Part shown: piece after piece, positions 1 through 7,586 of the stretch
Layout: each line of letters starts with the position of its first letter
Position numbering within the stretch: the first letter of the stretch is position 1
Assembly: GCA_023459915.1 (NCBI GenBank)
Contig: JAEWSN010000170.1
Coordinates: 6,185-70,184, forward strand
DNA: 64,000 bases
Reading direction: 5' to 3'
From: Bacillota bacterium
GTDB lineage: Bacteria > Bacillota > Clostridia > DSM-8532
Position numbers and translations under genes: made by a program
The notes under the pieces: generated by a model
Databases searched by the model: none
What the model was told of the DNA's origin: nothing
What the model saw: the letters and a program-made list of their open reading frames with translations, nothing else

Positions 1-1
1 A

Positions 2-610
2 GACATCCTCGCGTCCTTCTTCAACCTGGCGCTGGAACCGTCCAGGTACGAAATTGCCGTCCGGATGCTTGGCTACGCGGAGGACGCGGGCATGGTGCCG
101 GAGGCGGCGTCCGAGGTGCTGACCCTCACGCTGCACATGCTCCGGCGGATGCTGCCGGACAACAAAGTCAGCCTGGCACCGGAGCTTGTCGCCGCGGCGT
201 TCCAGCTCAAGCTTGCGCAGATAGGGGGTCTGGCGCCGCATGTCACGGGTTGTGTCCGCTGCGGCACCACCGCCATCGACGAGATTCGGTTCAGCCAGGA
301 GGCAGGCGGGTTTCTCTGTGAGGCCTGCCTGCCGGAAGACCCTTCCGCCGTCGGAATTTCACCCGGGGTGGCCAAGGCCATGCTGTATGTGATGTGCGCC
401 CCCGTGGAAACCCTGTTCCGCTTCGATCTGGAACCGGCCGTGGCGGAGGCGTTCATTCGTCTGGTCACGGACTACATGGCCAGACGCTGGGAGTCCCGCC
501 GCCGTCAGGGCCCGTCCCTGTACGAAACGGGCAGCCTTCCAGAGGCGGTTCCGCGTGAAGCAGCGCAATCCCGGGAAGCGGCACCGCGCTGGCAGGCAGA
601 CCAAACGTGA
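2..610 (+). CDS. recO: DNA repair protein RecO, C-terminal part (5' truncated by window edge)
   Basis: The frame is open from base 2 to the stop at 608-610 (202 residues), so the start lies outside the window. RecO loads RecA onto SSB-coated DNA in RecF-pathway recombinational repair. The visible part carries the RecO zinc-binding pattern: a CxxC pair in VTGCVRCG followed about 24 residues on by a second pair in LCEACL, with the family phrase GGLAPHVTGC before it. The last 30 residues are charged and low in conservation, which is usual for this family. The next gene starts 56 bases downstream. Identification is from the zinc motif and the surrounding helical domain, both seen directly. Confidence 0.9.
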   Translation, partial: DILASFFNLALEPSRYEIAVRMLGYAEDAGMVPEAASEVLTLTLHMLRRMLPDNKVSLAPELVAAAFQLKLAQIGGLAPHVTGCVRCGTTAIDEIRFSQEAGGFLCEACLPEDPSAVGISPGVAKAMLYVMCAPVETLFRFDLEPAVAEAFIRLVTDYMARRWESRRRQGPSLYETGSLPEAVPREAAQSREAAPRWQADQT

Positions 611-666
611 CACAACCGGATGGCCCATCGTGGCGAATAAACGGAAAAGCGTATCGAGGAGGCAAC

Positions 667-951
667 ATGAAGCACTTGTTCAGTTCCGGTGAGATCATGA
701 ATCACCAGCACGAGAGAATGCTGGCGGAGGGAAAGCTCGTCGCCGAGACACTGGAATACGGAGAAGTGGGCGAGGGCACGGAATATGCCTGTCACGGCAC
801 GTTGGAGGGGAACCCGGTCACCGTGCGTTTCACGCTCGACACGGAAAGCCAGCAGCATGTCGATTTCCGTCATATGCTGGGCATACTGATGCAGAGCGAC
901 ATCTATGAGGGGGTGTGGAACCCCGGATATGTGGTGGAACCGGTGCGCTGA
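667..951 (+). CDS. Small conserved-looking protein of unknown function
   Basis: This is a 94-residue soluble protein that I do not recognise. It is acidic, has no membrane segment or signal peptide, and has no cysteine cluster. The ATG at 667 is preceded by AGGAGG at 657-662. A longer in-frame reading from GTG 607 would overlap the recO stop and has no ribosome site, so I prefer 667. Its middle part (residues 20-70) alternates charged and hydrophobic residues as a beta-rich domain would. It lies between recO and the AlbA_2 gene, with 19 bases to the next start, so the two may be co-transcribed. Coding is supported by the strong ribosome site and tight packing, not by homology. Confidence 0.6.
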   Translation: MKHLFSSGEIMNHQHERMLAEGKLVAETLEYGEVGEGTEYACHGTLEGNPVTVRFTLDTESQQHVDFRHMLGILMQSDIYEGVWNPGYVVEPVR

Positions 952-970
952 ACAGAGCAAGGAGGGCAGG

Positions 971-2125
971 GTGGACGAACAGAAGCTCCGGGGATTGCTG
1001 GCCATGGAGGAAGGCCCCAAGCTCGATTTCAAGGCCGAGCTCCATTTGTCCACGGAGGGCGCGAAAAAGGAACTGGTCAAGGATGTCATCGCCATGGCCA
1101 ACACACGGGGCGGCCGGGGATACATCCTTTTCGGCGTGGAGGACAAAACCCGAAAACTGCTTGGCCTGCGGCGGAACAGTCCGCAGGAGGAACGCATCCA
1201 GCAAATTGTCTACAGCCGCAGCAATCCGCCCGTACCCATCCAGGTTGAGATGGAACAGGTGGATGGTTGCAATGTGCTGGTGTTGACCGTTTTCAGGAGC
1301 CAGCACCGGCCGCACCAGATGCTGCAGACCGGTGCGTTCTACATTCGCCGCGGCTCCACGACGGATGTCGCCCGTCGGGATGAATTGGCGGGCATGCTCC
1401 AGGAGAACGGACTGTTCACCTTCGAGACCGTTCCCGTCACAAGCGCGGACACCGACGAGCTCGAGGCCGACAGGCTGGCGGCCTACGTCGGCAAGCTGCC
1501 CGCGGAGGCGCAGAGACCTTCCGAAACCTTGCTCGAGGCGCTGGGATTTCTGGCCGAACACGGCAATGGACATCTGGTGCCGACCATCGGCGGGCTGCTC
1601 CTGTTCGGCAGGCATCCGGAAGTCCATTTCCCGCAGCATCACATCCGCATCACCTGCGGTGAATGGGTTGAGGTGGTTCACGGCTGCATTCCGCGCATGC
1701 TTGATGACGCGCTGCGGATTGCCGGGCGGATGATAGGCGACTCAAGATGGCCGCTGGAGGCCCTTGAGGAAGCGCTGGCCAATGCCCTGGCACACCGGGA
1801 CTATCTGGATTGGGGCCGGGGCATCGAGGTGAACATTTCAGAAAAGCATGTGGAGGTGACCAATCCCGGCGCCATGCGCGACGGCAACGGCATGGTCCGC
1901 CGCTGGGACCGCAATGACGCCACCCGCCGCAACCCCTGGCTGTACCAGCGGTTGCTGGGGATGGACGTGATGAACCGGTTCCATCGCACGCGGATGGGCG
2001 CCAAACGCATCATGCAGGAGCTGGAGCGGTACGGCCCGGTTCATTTCATCAATCTCGGGGATCGCAACCTGTTCAAGGTGGTCATGCCGGGGCCGGGTGA
2101 AAAAATGGATGCGGATATGCCGTAG
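971..2125 (+). CDS. AlbA_2 (Schlafen-type) putative DNA-binding / ATPase-like protein
   Basis: This 384-residue protein starts at GTG 971, with GGAGGG at 961-966. The N-terminal 120 residues fit the AlbA_2 (formerly AAA_4) domain: an E-KLDFKAEL opening, then DVIAMANTRGGRGYILFGVED, the core signature of the family. The middle holds a winged-helix-like stretch. The C-terminal part contains EEALANALAHRDY and NPG, as in the HATPase_c_4-like region usual in this family (known family architecture). Members are described as transcriptional regulators or nucleic-acid-binding proteins, so a defence or regulatory role is possible but not shown. No toxin partner or phage genes are nearby. Confidence 0.75.
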   Translation: MDEQKLRGLLAMEEGPKLDFKAELHLSTEGAKKELVKDVIAMANTRGGRGYILFGVEDKTRKLLGLRRNSPQEERIQQIVYSRSNPPVPIQVEMEQVDGCNVLVLTVFRSQHRPHQMLQTGAFYIRRGSTTDVARRDELAGMLQENGLFTFETVPVTSADTDELEADRLAAYVGKLPAEAQRPSETLLEALGFLAEHGNGHLVPTIGGLLLFGRHPEVHFPQHHIRITCGEWVEVVHGCIPRMLDDALRIAGRMIGDSRWPLEALEEALANALAHRDYLDWGRGIEVNISEKHVEVTNPGAMRDGNGMVRRWDRNDATRRNPWLYQRLLGMDVMNRFHRTRMGAKRIMQELERYGPVHFINLGDRNLFKVVMPGPGEKMDADMP

Positions 2126-2227
2126 CGGCAAGACAGACAGCCGGGCTTGCCCGCCACAGATGCCGCAATGGCAAGACAGACACCCGGGCTGATGCGACGC
2201 GTTTGCCGGACGGGCGGAGAGGGAAGC

Positions 2228-4477
2228 ATGAAACTGGAAGCCGGAGTTCGTGAAAAAATCGAGCAGGTGTTTGCGCTGGCCGTGTCACAGGGGCGCCGCA
2301 TGCTCTACGAGTTCGAAGTGTACGCGGTCCTGGAGGCGCTGGGCTTGTCCGCGCCCCGCTTCGCGTATGTGCGCGACATCCATGAGGTGGATGACGCGCT
2401 GCTCAAGCGGTTCAGCGGGCAGGCTGTCGTCAAGATTGTGTCTCCGGATCTCGCGCACAAGTCCAAATACGGCGGCGTGAAGCGCATCGATCACCTCGAT
2501 CCGCTGTTCGTCCGGTTTGTGCTCCATCACATGCGGGAAGAGGTGCTCTCCCATTTCCCGCGCGACAGGCGGCCGGCCATCGACGGGTTTCTCATCGTCG
2601 AGACCATTCCGTTCACACAGGCGCTGGGGAATGAAATTCTCATCGGCGTCAAGGAGGACCCGTCCTTCGGCCCCGTGCTCACCCTGTCCAAGGGCGGCGA
2701 TGACGCGGAGTTTTTCGCGGCCCATTATGATCCGGCCAATCTGCTGATTGCGCCCATTGCGGAAGAAGAGGCGCTGTCGCTGGTCCGGGGCACGAAGATC
2801 CGGCACCGGTATGAGCAGATGGGCCGCAAGGAAGCCTGCGGCCAAATCGCGCACGCCCTGTTCGAGATTGGCCGGCTGGCGGGCACCTACGCGTTCACGG
2901 CGGAGGGCGCGCCGCCCTACCACATCCGGTCCATGGACATCAACCCGTTTGTCTTTGCGGACACCGGCAGATTTGTCGCGGTGGACGGCTTCCTGGAGTT
3001 CGCCCTGGCCGGAGAGCGGCCGGCGGAGCTGGTTCCGCTGTCGCGTGCCGGCCTGGAGGGATTCTTTTCGCCCAAGGGCATCGTGGTGGCCGGTGTCTCC
3101 AGTGACGCGGGGCGCTACAGCCTGGCCCGAAGCATCGTACAGCTGCTGCGGGACATCGGCCGGGAGGACATCCACTGTGTGAACCCCAAGGGCGGCACCG
3201 CGGTTGTCGGCAAATACACCTGCCCGCTGTACCCGTCCATGGCGGACATTCCCGAACCGTACGATCTCGTGGTCTATGCGGCGCCGGCAAAGAACACGCT
3301 GGCCTTCCTGGAAACCGTGCCCAACGACAAGTCCGTGATTCTCATCTCCGGCATTCCGGCGGAAACCGGCTATCCGGAGTTCGCCGCGGAAATCCGCCGG
3401 CACCGCGCCCGCGGCCTGCGGTTTGTGGGGCCCAACTGCATGGGCATCTTCCTTGCGCCGGACGGGAGGCGTGCCGGTGTGAACACCCTGTTCATCGGGG
3501 AGGAACGGCTGCGCCTGTCCCATGGCCCCTCAAGCAACACCGCGCTGTTCACGCAAAGCGGCGCCATGGGCATCACGTCCATCGAGCGCACGCAGAACCT
3601 GCCCATCTTTAAAACCATTGTCAGCTTTGGCAACAAGGTGGATGTGGACATCCCGGACCTGATGAACCATTTCGCCGCAGACCCGGACATCCGGCTGATG
3701 GCGATGTACATCGAAGGCCTCAACGCGCATGAGGGCCGCCGGCTGTTTGAGGCGGCCAAGGCCATCGACAAACCGCTGATTGTCTACAAGGGCGGTCGGA
3801 CGGAGGCGGGCGCGAAGGCGGCGGCCTCCCACACGGCCTCGATGTCCGGCAGCTATGACGTGTTCCGCGCCGGCTGCGTGCAGGCAGGCATCCTGCTGAT
3901 GGAGGAGCTGACCGATTTCTACAACCTGATGAAGGTGTTCGCCATGCAGGCCGACACGCCGCCCAAGGGCAGCCATGTCGGCGGCATTGTCAACGCCGGG
4001 CTCGACGCCACCATGGGGGCAGACACCCTGGAATCGCTGTCCCAGGCGCAGCTGCACCCGGAGACAAGGGAACGGCTGGCCCGCATCAATACCCACGGAC
4101 TGGTGGATCTCGGCACCTCGTTCCTGGACGTGACGCCCATGACCGATGACCGCATGTTTGTGGATTTTGTGGACGCGATTCTGTCGGATCCCGGTGTGGA
4201 TTGCGCGTTTGTCGCGATTGTGCCGCATATCGAGAATCTCAAGACCACCGATGATGTGTGCCGGGAACCCGACGCGCTGGCGCCGATGCTGGTGGAGACG
4301 GTACGGCGGCACGGGAAGCCCGTCGTGGTGTCCATCAACTCGGGCAACCATTATCAGGAGCTGGTTCGGGTGTTCGAGGAGAACGGGCTGCCGGTGTATT
4401 CGGACATCCGCTCGGCCATCAAGGCGCTCGACGTGTTCACCGCCTGGCACATGCGCGCGGTGCAGTGCCGTCTTTAG
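2228..4477 (+). CDS. Acyl-CoA/acetyl-CoA synthetase, ADP-forming (beta-alpha fusion)
   Basis: This 749-residue enzyme should convert an acyl-CoA plus ADP and phosphate to the free acid, CoA and ATP, or the reverse. ATG 2228 follows GGAGAGGG at 2215-2222. The order is unusual but known: the ATP-grasp (beta) domain comes first (about residues 15-270, with VVKIVSPDLAHKSKYGGV), then the CoA-binding Rossmann domain (about 275-410, with GPNCMGIF) and the succinyl-CoA ligase-like domain. The phospho-carrier histidine is expected in AASHTASMSG, which is intact. No operon partner is adjacent. The oxidoreductase at 55-58 kb would supply its acyl-CoA substrates. The acyl specificity cannot be read from sequence. 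Confidence 0.85.
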   Translation: MKLEAGVREKIEQVFALAVSQGRRMLYEFEVYAVLEALGLSAPRFAYVRDIHEVDDALLKRFSGQAVVKIVSPDLAHKSKYGGVKRIDHLDPLFVRFVLHHMREEVLSHFPRDRRPAIDGFLIVETIPFTQALGNEILIGVKEDPSFGPVLTLSKGGDDAEFFAAHYDPANLLIAPIAEEEALSLVRGTKIRHRYEQMGRKEACGQIAHALFEIGRLAGTYAFTAEGAPPYHIRSMDINPFVFADTGRFVAVDGFLEFALAGERPAELVPLSRAGLEGFFSPKGIVVAGVSSDAGRYSLARSIVQLLRDIGREDIHCVNPKGGTAVVGKYTCPLYPSMADIPEPYDLVVYAAPAKNTLAFLETVPNDKSVILISGIPAETGYPEFAAEIRRHRARGLRFVGPNCMGIFLAPDGRRAGVNTLFIGEERLRLSHGPSSNTALFTQSGAMGITSIERTQNLPIFKTIVSFGNKVDVDIPDLMNHFAADPDIRLMAMYIEGLNAHEGRRLFEAAKAIDKPLIVYKGGRTEAGAKAAASHTASMSGSYDVFRAGCVQAGILLMEELTDFYNLMKVFAMQADTPPKGSHVGGIVNAGLDATMGADTLESLSQAQLHPETRERLARINTHGLVDLGTSFLDVTPMTDDRMFVDFVDAILSDPGVDCAFVAIVPHIENLKTTDDVCREPDALAPMLVETVRRHGKPVVVSINSGNHYQELVRVFEENGLPVYSDIRSAIKALDVFTAWHMRAVQCRL

Positions 4478-4591
4478 TCTTCACGGCGTCTGAACTTGTG
4501 AAGACACACCTGCTCTATGGATTTCAGAAAACAATGGCCAAACTCGCCATTCTTTTCTGAAAAAGAGCAGGAAGTGTCTTCACGGCGTCTG
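4477..4591. repeat. 86-nt AT-rich palindrome flanked by 16-bp direct repeats
   Basis: A 16-bp sequence, gtcttcacggcgtctg, occurs at 4477-4492 and again at 4576-4591; the first copy begins in the stop codon of the synthetase gene. Between them lies a long imperfect inverted repeat. Arm segments 4498-4507, 4509-4516, 4522-4531 and 4533-4538 pair with 4574-4583, 4564-4571, 4553-4562 and 4546-4551. The loop is 4539-4545. The core is much richer in A and T than its surroundings. It could act as a transcription terminator for the upstream gene, or be the remains of a small mobile palindromic element; the sequence does not decide between these. Confidence 0.75.
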
Positions 4592-4594
4592 GGC

Positions 4595-4624
4595 TTTACA
4601 GATGTTTCCTCTCTGTGGTAGAAT
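4595..4624 (+). promoter_or_regulatory. Promoter for the aroF-pheA T-box leader
   Basis: TTTACA at 4595-4600 and TAGAAT at 4619-4624 are separated by 18 bases, close to the sigma-A consensus. Transcription would start near 4632, just before the conserved 5' part of the T-box leader. Confidence 0.6.
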
Positions 4625-4631
4625 GCAGAAA

Positions 4632-4939
4632 ACATATCGGCAAACGCGATGACGGGGAAAAGTACCCAGACAAACCCTCCCAGGGAGAAGCGGTCCAGAC
4701 TGAAAGCCGCTTTGAGGATACCTTTGGCGAAGTTCACCCCGGAGTGGTTCAGCGGAAAGAGGCATGGCCTCCGGTAGGTTGAAACGGAGCTTCCACCGTC
4801 ACAGGGAAGAGGATATCGATTGGGTTGGCCGCCATGTGGCCGCGCCTGTTCCGTATCCGGCAAGTGCCCCGCCTCAGCGGGGAATCTGGGTGGTACCGCG
4901 GAGTCTTTCGTCCCTTGTTTGGGAGGAAAGGCTCTTTTT
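4632..4939 (+). promoter_or_regulatory. T-box leader (tRNA-Phe type) controlling aroF-pheA
   Basis: The leader shows the main T-box landmarks in order. These are a Stem I base with gatgacggggaaaagta (about 4648-4664), an AG-bulge/distal region ending in ctgaaagccgc (about 4700-4710), and a specifier region gaagTTCacccc followed by ggagtgg. The T-box GGGTGGTACCGCGG is at 4888-4901 and a terminator ends at 4939. The specifier triplet read as TTC (4733-4735) is a Phe codon. The T-box bulge TGGT (4891-4894) would pair with an ACCA acceptor end, as expected for tRNA-Phe. Uncharged tRNA-Phe should favour read-through into the two aromatic biosynthesis genes downstream. The specifier assignment is an inference from position. 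Confidence 0.9.
4901..4939 (+). terminator. T-box-controlled intrinsic terminator
   Basis: gagtctttcgtccc pairs with gggaggaaaggctc (one mismatch, one G-T pair) around a short loop and is followed by TTTTT at 4935-4939. The 5' arm directly follows, and shares its first G with, the T-box sequence, as expected for the terminator/antiterminator switch. Confidence 0.85.
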
Positions 4940-4964
4940 GATCGCGCTGAAGGAGGAAAAGGAC

Positions 4965-5978
4965 ATGATTGTGATTTTGAAACAGGGAATTGACAGGCAG
5001 CAGGTGGAGGACGTGTGCGCCTGGCTGGAGACGCAGTCAGTCAAGGCCAGCCCCATCTACGGCTCCGGCACGGTCATCATCGGGCTGGTCGGGGACACCT
5101 CGGGCATCGACATGGCCCAGGTGGAGATGCACGAGGCCGTTGAACGCGTCATGAAGGTGCAGGAACCGTACAAGAAGGCCAACCGCAAGTTCCACCCGGA
5201 CGATTCGCTGGTGGGTGTGGGCGACCATCTGTTCGGCGACAACCGGGTGCTGGTCATTGCCGGGCCCTGCTCGGTGGAATCCGAGGAGCAGATTGTGACG
5301 CTGGCCGAACAGGTCAAGGCGGCGGGCGCAACGGCGCTGCGGGGCGGGGCGTTCAAACCCCGAACCTCTCCCTACGCGTTCCAGGGGCTGCGTGCCGAGG
5401 GGCTGATGTATCTGAAGAAGGCCCGTGAGAAAACCGGCCTGCCCATTGTGTCTGAGATCACCAATCTCACGTACCTGGACATGTTCATGGAGTATGTGGA
5501 TGTGGTGCAGGTGGGTGCCCGCAACATGCAGAACTTTGAGATGCTCAAGGAGCTGGGACGTTCCGGCAAGGCGGTGCTGCTCAAGCGGGGCTTCGCCAAT
5601 ACGCTCGAGGAACTGCTGATGGCGGCCGAGTATGTGATGAGCATGGGCAATGAGCGCATCATCCTGTGCGAGCGCGGCATCCGCACCTTTGAAACCGCAA
5701 CCAGGAACACGCTCGACGTTTCCGCTGTCCCCGTGCTCAAACGCCTGTCGCATCTGCCGGTGGTGGTGGATCCCAGTCACGCGGCCGGCATGGCCTGGCT
5801 GGTGGAACCGCTCTCGAAGGCGGCGGTGGCCGTCGGTGCGGACGGGCTGGAGGTTGAGGTGCACAACGATCCGGCACACGCGCTGTCGGACGGTCAGCAG
5901 TCCCTGACCCCGGAAGCCTTTGCCCAGCTGATGAAACGGCTGGCGCCGGTGGCGCAGGCGGTGGGGCGGACCCTGTGA
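4965..5978 (+). CDS. aroF: 3-deoxy-7-phosphoheptulonate (DAHP) synthase, ferredoxin-like-domain type
   Basis: This 337-residue enzyme condenses phosphoenolpyruvate and erythrose 4-phosphate, the first step of aromatic amino acid synthesis. ATG 4965 has AGGAGG at 4951-4956. Residues 1-80 form the ferredoxin-like regulatory domain seen in type I-beta enzymes such as that of Thermotoga. The barrel domain follows, with GPCSVES, KPRTSPYAFQG, GARNMQN, LLKRGF, CERGIRTFE and VDPSHAAG, which supply substrate- and metal-binding residues; all are intact. It is the first gene after the Phe T-box, with pheA 34 bases downstream, so supply of DAHP appears tied to phenylalanine need. Confidence 0.95.
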   Translation: MIVILKQGIDRQQVEDVCAWLETQSVKASPIYGSGTVIIGLVGDTSGIDMAQVEMHEAVERVMKVQEPYKKANRKFHPDDSLVGVGDHLFGDNRVLVIAGPCSVESEEQIVTLAEQVKAAGATALRGGAFKPRTSPYAFQGLRAEGLMYLKKAREKTGLPIVSEITNLTYLDMFMEYVDVVQVGARNMQNFEMLKELGRSGKAVLLKRGFANTLEELLMAAEYVMSMGNERIILCERGIRTFETATRNTLDVSAVPVLKRLSHLPVVVDPSHAAGMAWLVEPLSKAAVAVGADGLEVEVHNDPAHALSDGQQSLTPEAFAQLMKRLAPVAQAVGRTL

Positions 5979-6012
5979 CGGATCGGCGCAACGCAAGGGA
6001 GACAGGAGGAAC

Positions 6013-7155
6013 ATGATGGAAGGAACCGAAGGACTGGCGCGGGAGATCGCGGCGTCGCTGGAGGCGTATCTGGAAACGCTGCGCAGGCAATGGGTTGCCA
6101 CCGGCGCGGCAGTCATGGGTGGCAGCCGGGTGGCGGCCATGGATCGTTCCGCGCCCGGTGAAATGCCACTGCCGCCTTATGTGAAGCCGGCGCTCACCCC
6201 GCATTTGCAGAATCTCATCCGGCGTGTCAACGAGGTGATCCGCGAGCAGGCGTACACCGAACAGTTCGCCATGGATCCGGACTGGGCCTTCGGCCGCCGG
6301 GTGCTGCAGGCCAGGAGCCGCACCCTGTCCATCCGGTCGGTGGCCTTTCTCGGGAAAACGGGATCGCATTCGCATCGGAGCGCGCTGCTGCAATATCCGG
6401 ATGCGGACATGCATCCGGTTGCCTCGTTTGCCGAGGCCTGCCGGATGGTGCTGGCCGGGGAGGTGGACGCGGCGGTGCTGCCCATCGACAACTCCACCGC
6501 GGGAACCATCGGGGATGTCTACGACCTGCTGCTGCGCCACGACCTGCATATTGTCAGGGGGGCGTCCCTGTCCATCCGCAATGTCCTGCTGGGCATTCCC
6601 GGCGCTTCCGTGGCGGATGTCCGGGAGGTGTGGACGCATCCCCAGCCCATTGTGCAGTGTGCCGGGTTCATCCGGGAAAAGGGGCTGCGCGCGGTGGCCA
6701 TGGAGAGCACGGCGGTGGCCGCGGACGCGGTTTCAAAAGCCGGCGATCCGGCCGTGGCGGCCATCGGGTCAAGGGACGCGGCGCAGATGTATGGCCTGAC
6801 CGTCCTGGCGGACGACATTGACGACGCGCCGACCAACCAAACCCGCTTTGTCACGGTGGCCCGTGAGTTTGTCATCCCGCCGCTGGCCACCCGGGCCAGC
6901 CTGGTGTTCACCCTGCCACATGAAAGCGGGGCGTTGTCCGGGGTGCTGTCCCGGCTGGCGGACTTCGGGCTGAACGTGGCCAAGATTCAGTCCCGGCCCA
7001 TTCCGCACCATGCCTGGGAATACAGCTTCCATCTGGATTTCGAGAGCGGCGCGGACAATGTGAAGGCGCTCGAGGCACTGTACATGCTCGATCATGAACT
7101 GCCCTATCTGAAGCTGTTGGGATGGTATCCCGAGCAGCTTGGCACGATGGGGTAG
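6013..7155 (+). CDS. pheA: Prephenate dehydratase with ACT domain and an unusual N-terminal region
   Basis: This 380-residue protein is second in the T-box-controlled unit. ATG 6013 follows AGGAGG at 6004-6009. The prephenate dehydratase part begins near residue 108 (SVAFLGKTGSHSH) and includes DAAVLPIDNSTAGTI and the NQTRF motif needed for catalysis. The ACT domain follows with ESGALSGVLSRLADFGLNV and QSRP where ESRP is usual. It turns prephenate into phenylpyruvate and is probably inhibited by phenylalanine. The first roughly 105 residues sit where bifunctional PheA has chorismate mutase, but I see no clear mutase signature, so its role is open. Confidence 0.9.
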   Translation: MMEGTEGLAREIAASLEAYLETLRRQWVATGAAVMGGSRVAAMDRSAPGEMPLPPYVKPALTPHLQNLIRRVNEVIREQAYTEQFAMDPDWAFGRRVLQARSRTLSIRSVAFLGKTGSHSHRSALLQYPDADMHPVASFAEACRMVLAGEVDAAVLPIDNSTAGTIGDVYDLLLRHDLHIVRGASLSIRNVLLGIPGASVADVREVWTHPQPIVQCAGFIREKGLRAVAMESTAVAADAVSKAGDPAVAAIGSRDAAQMYGLTVLADDIDDAPTNQTRFVTVAREFVIPPLATRASLVFTLPHESGALSGVLSRLADFGLNVAKIQSRPIPHHAWEYSFHLDFESGADNVKALEALYMLDHELPYLKLLGWYPEQLGTMG

Positions 7156-7241
7156 CCGGGTTGTCGGGACAACAGAAACTTACTCGAAAACTGAAACCGC
7201 TCGAACACAGAAACCACACGAACACAGAAAACCACTCGAAA

Positions 7242-7280
7242 AAAACAGACCACCGGGACGCAATGCCCGGGGTCTGTTTT
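7242..7280. terminator. Bidirectional terminator between pheA and oadG
   Basis: AAAACAGACC and CCGGG pair with CCCGG and GGTCTGTTTT around a short loop. The A-run on one side and T-run on the other let it serve pheA on the plus strand and oadBG on the minus strand. Confidence 0.8.
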
Positions 7281-7306
7281 CACGTAACACAAGCGGATGA
7301 CGGCGG

Positions 7307-7462
7307 TCAGTCCTCCGTGCCTTCTTCGGAGGGCTTCTCCTTGATGCGATCGAGCAGGACAACGATGATATAGAACAGGATGAGGGCGCTGAACACGCCC
7401 ACCAGTCCCAAGCCGGACACTTCAAGTCCCAGGAGGACATCTTGCCAGTTTGTATTGAACAT
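7307..7462 (-). CDS. oadG: OadG-like small membrane subunit of a sodium-pumping decarboxylase
   Basis: This is a 51-residue minus-strand protein. It starts MFNTNWQDVLLGLEVSGLG, has one membrane helix (about residues 15-37, GLVGVFSALILFYIIVVLL) and ends in a charged tail, EKPSEEGTED. That is the layout of the gamma subunit of oxaloacetate, methylmalonyl-CoA or glutaconyl-CoA decarboxylases, which anchors the complex. It lies 124 bases downstream of oadB on the same strand. The ribosome site is weak (aaggtagg). It is shorter than typical OadG because the Pro/Ala-rich tail is missing. The assignment rests on size, topology and neighbour. Confidence 0.7.
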   Translation of the reverse strand: MFNTNWQDVLLGLEVSGLGLVGVFSALILFYIIVVLLDRIKEKPSEEGTED

Positions 7463-7501
7463 GGGAACCTACCTTTCCACAGGCCGTTGCCTGCTTGTTG
7501 T

Positions 7502-7553
7502 GCGGGTGGCGGGCCACCCGCGGGAATCCGTCCGGACCGGTTGCGCCGGACGG
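7502..7553. repeat. Two strong hairpins between oadB and oadG
   Basis: GCGGGTGGC (7502-7510) pairs perfectly with GCCACCCGC (7513-7521) across a 2-nt loop. CCGTCCGG (7528-7535) pairs with CCGGACGG (7546-7553). Neither is followed by a T-run, so they may set the relative amounts of oadB and oadG mRNA instead of ending transcription. Confidence 0.6.
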
Positions 7554-7586
7554 GTCATCAATGATGTCAATGCCGTCAAAACCGAA

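Noticed and set aside
607..951. GTG 607 as the start of the small protein after recO
   Set aside because: It would overlap the recO stop and has no ribosome site, whereas ATG 667 has AGGAGG before it.
4764..4964. Extension of the aroF protein upstream of 4965
   Set aside because: That DNA is the T-box leader and terminator; AGGAGG directly precedes ATG 4965 and the known N-terminal domain begins there.
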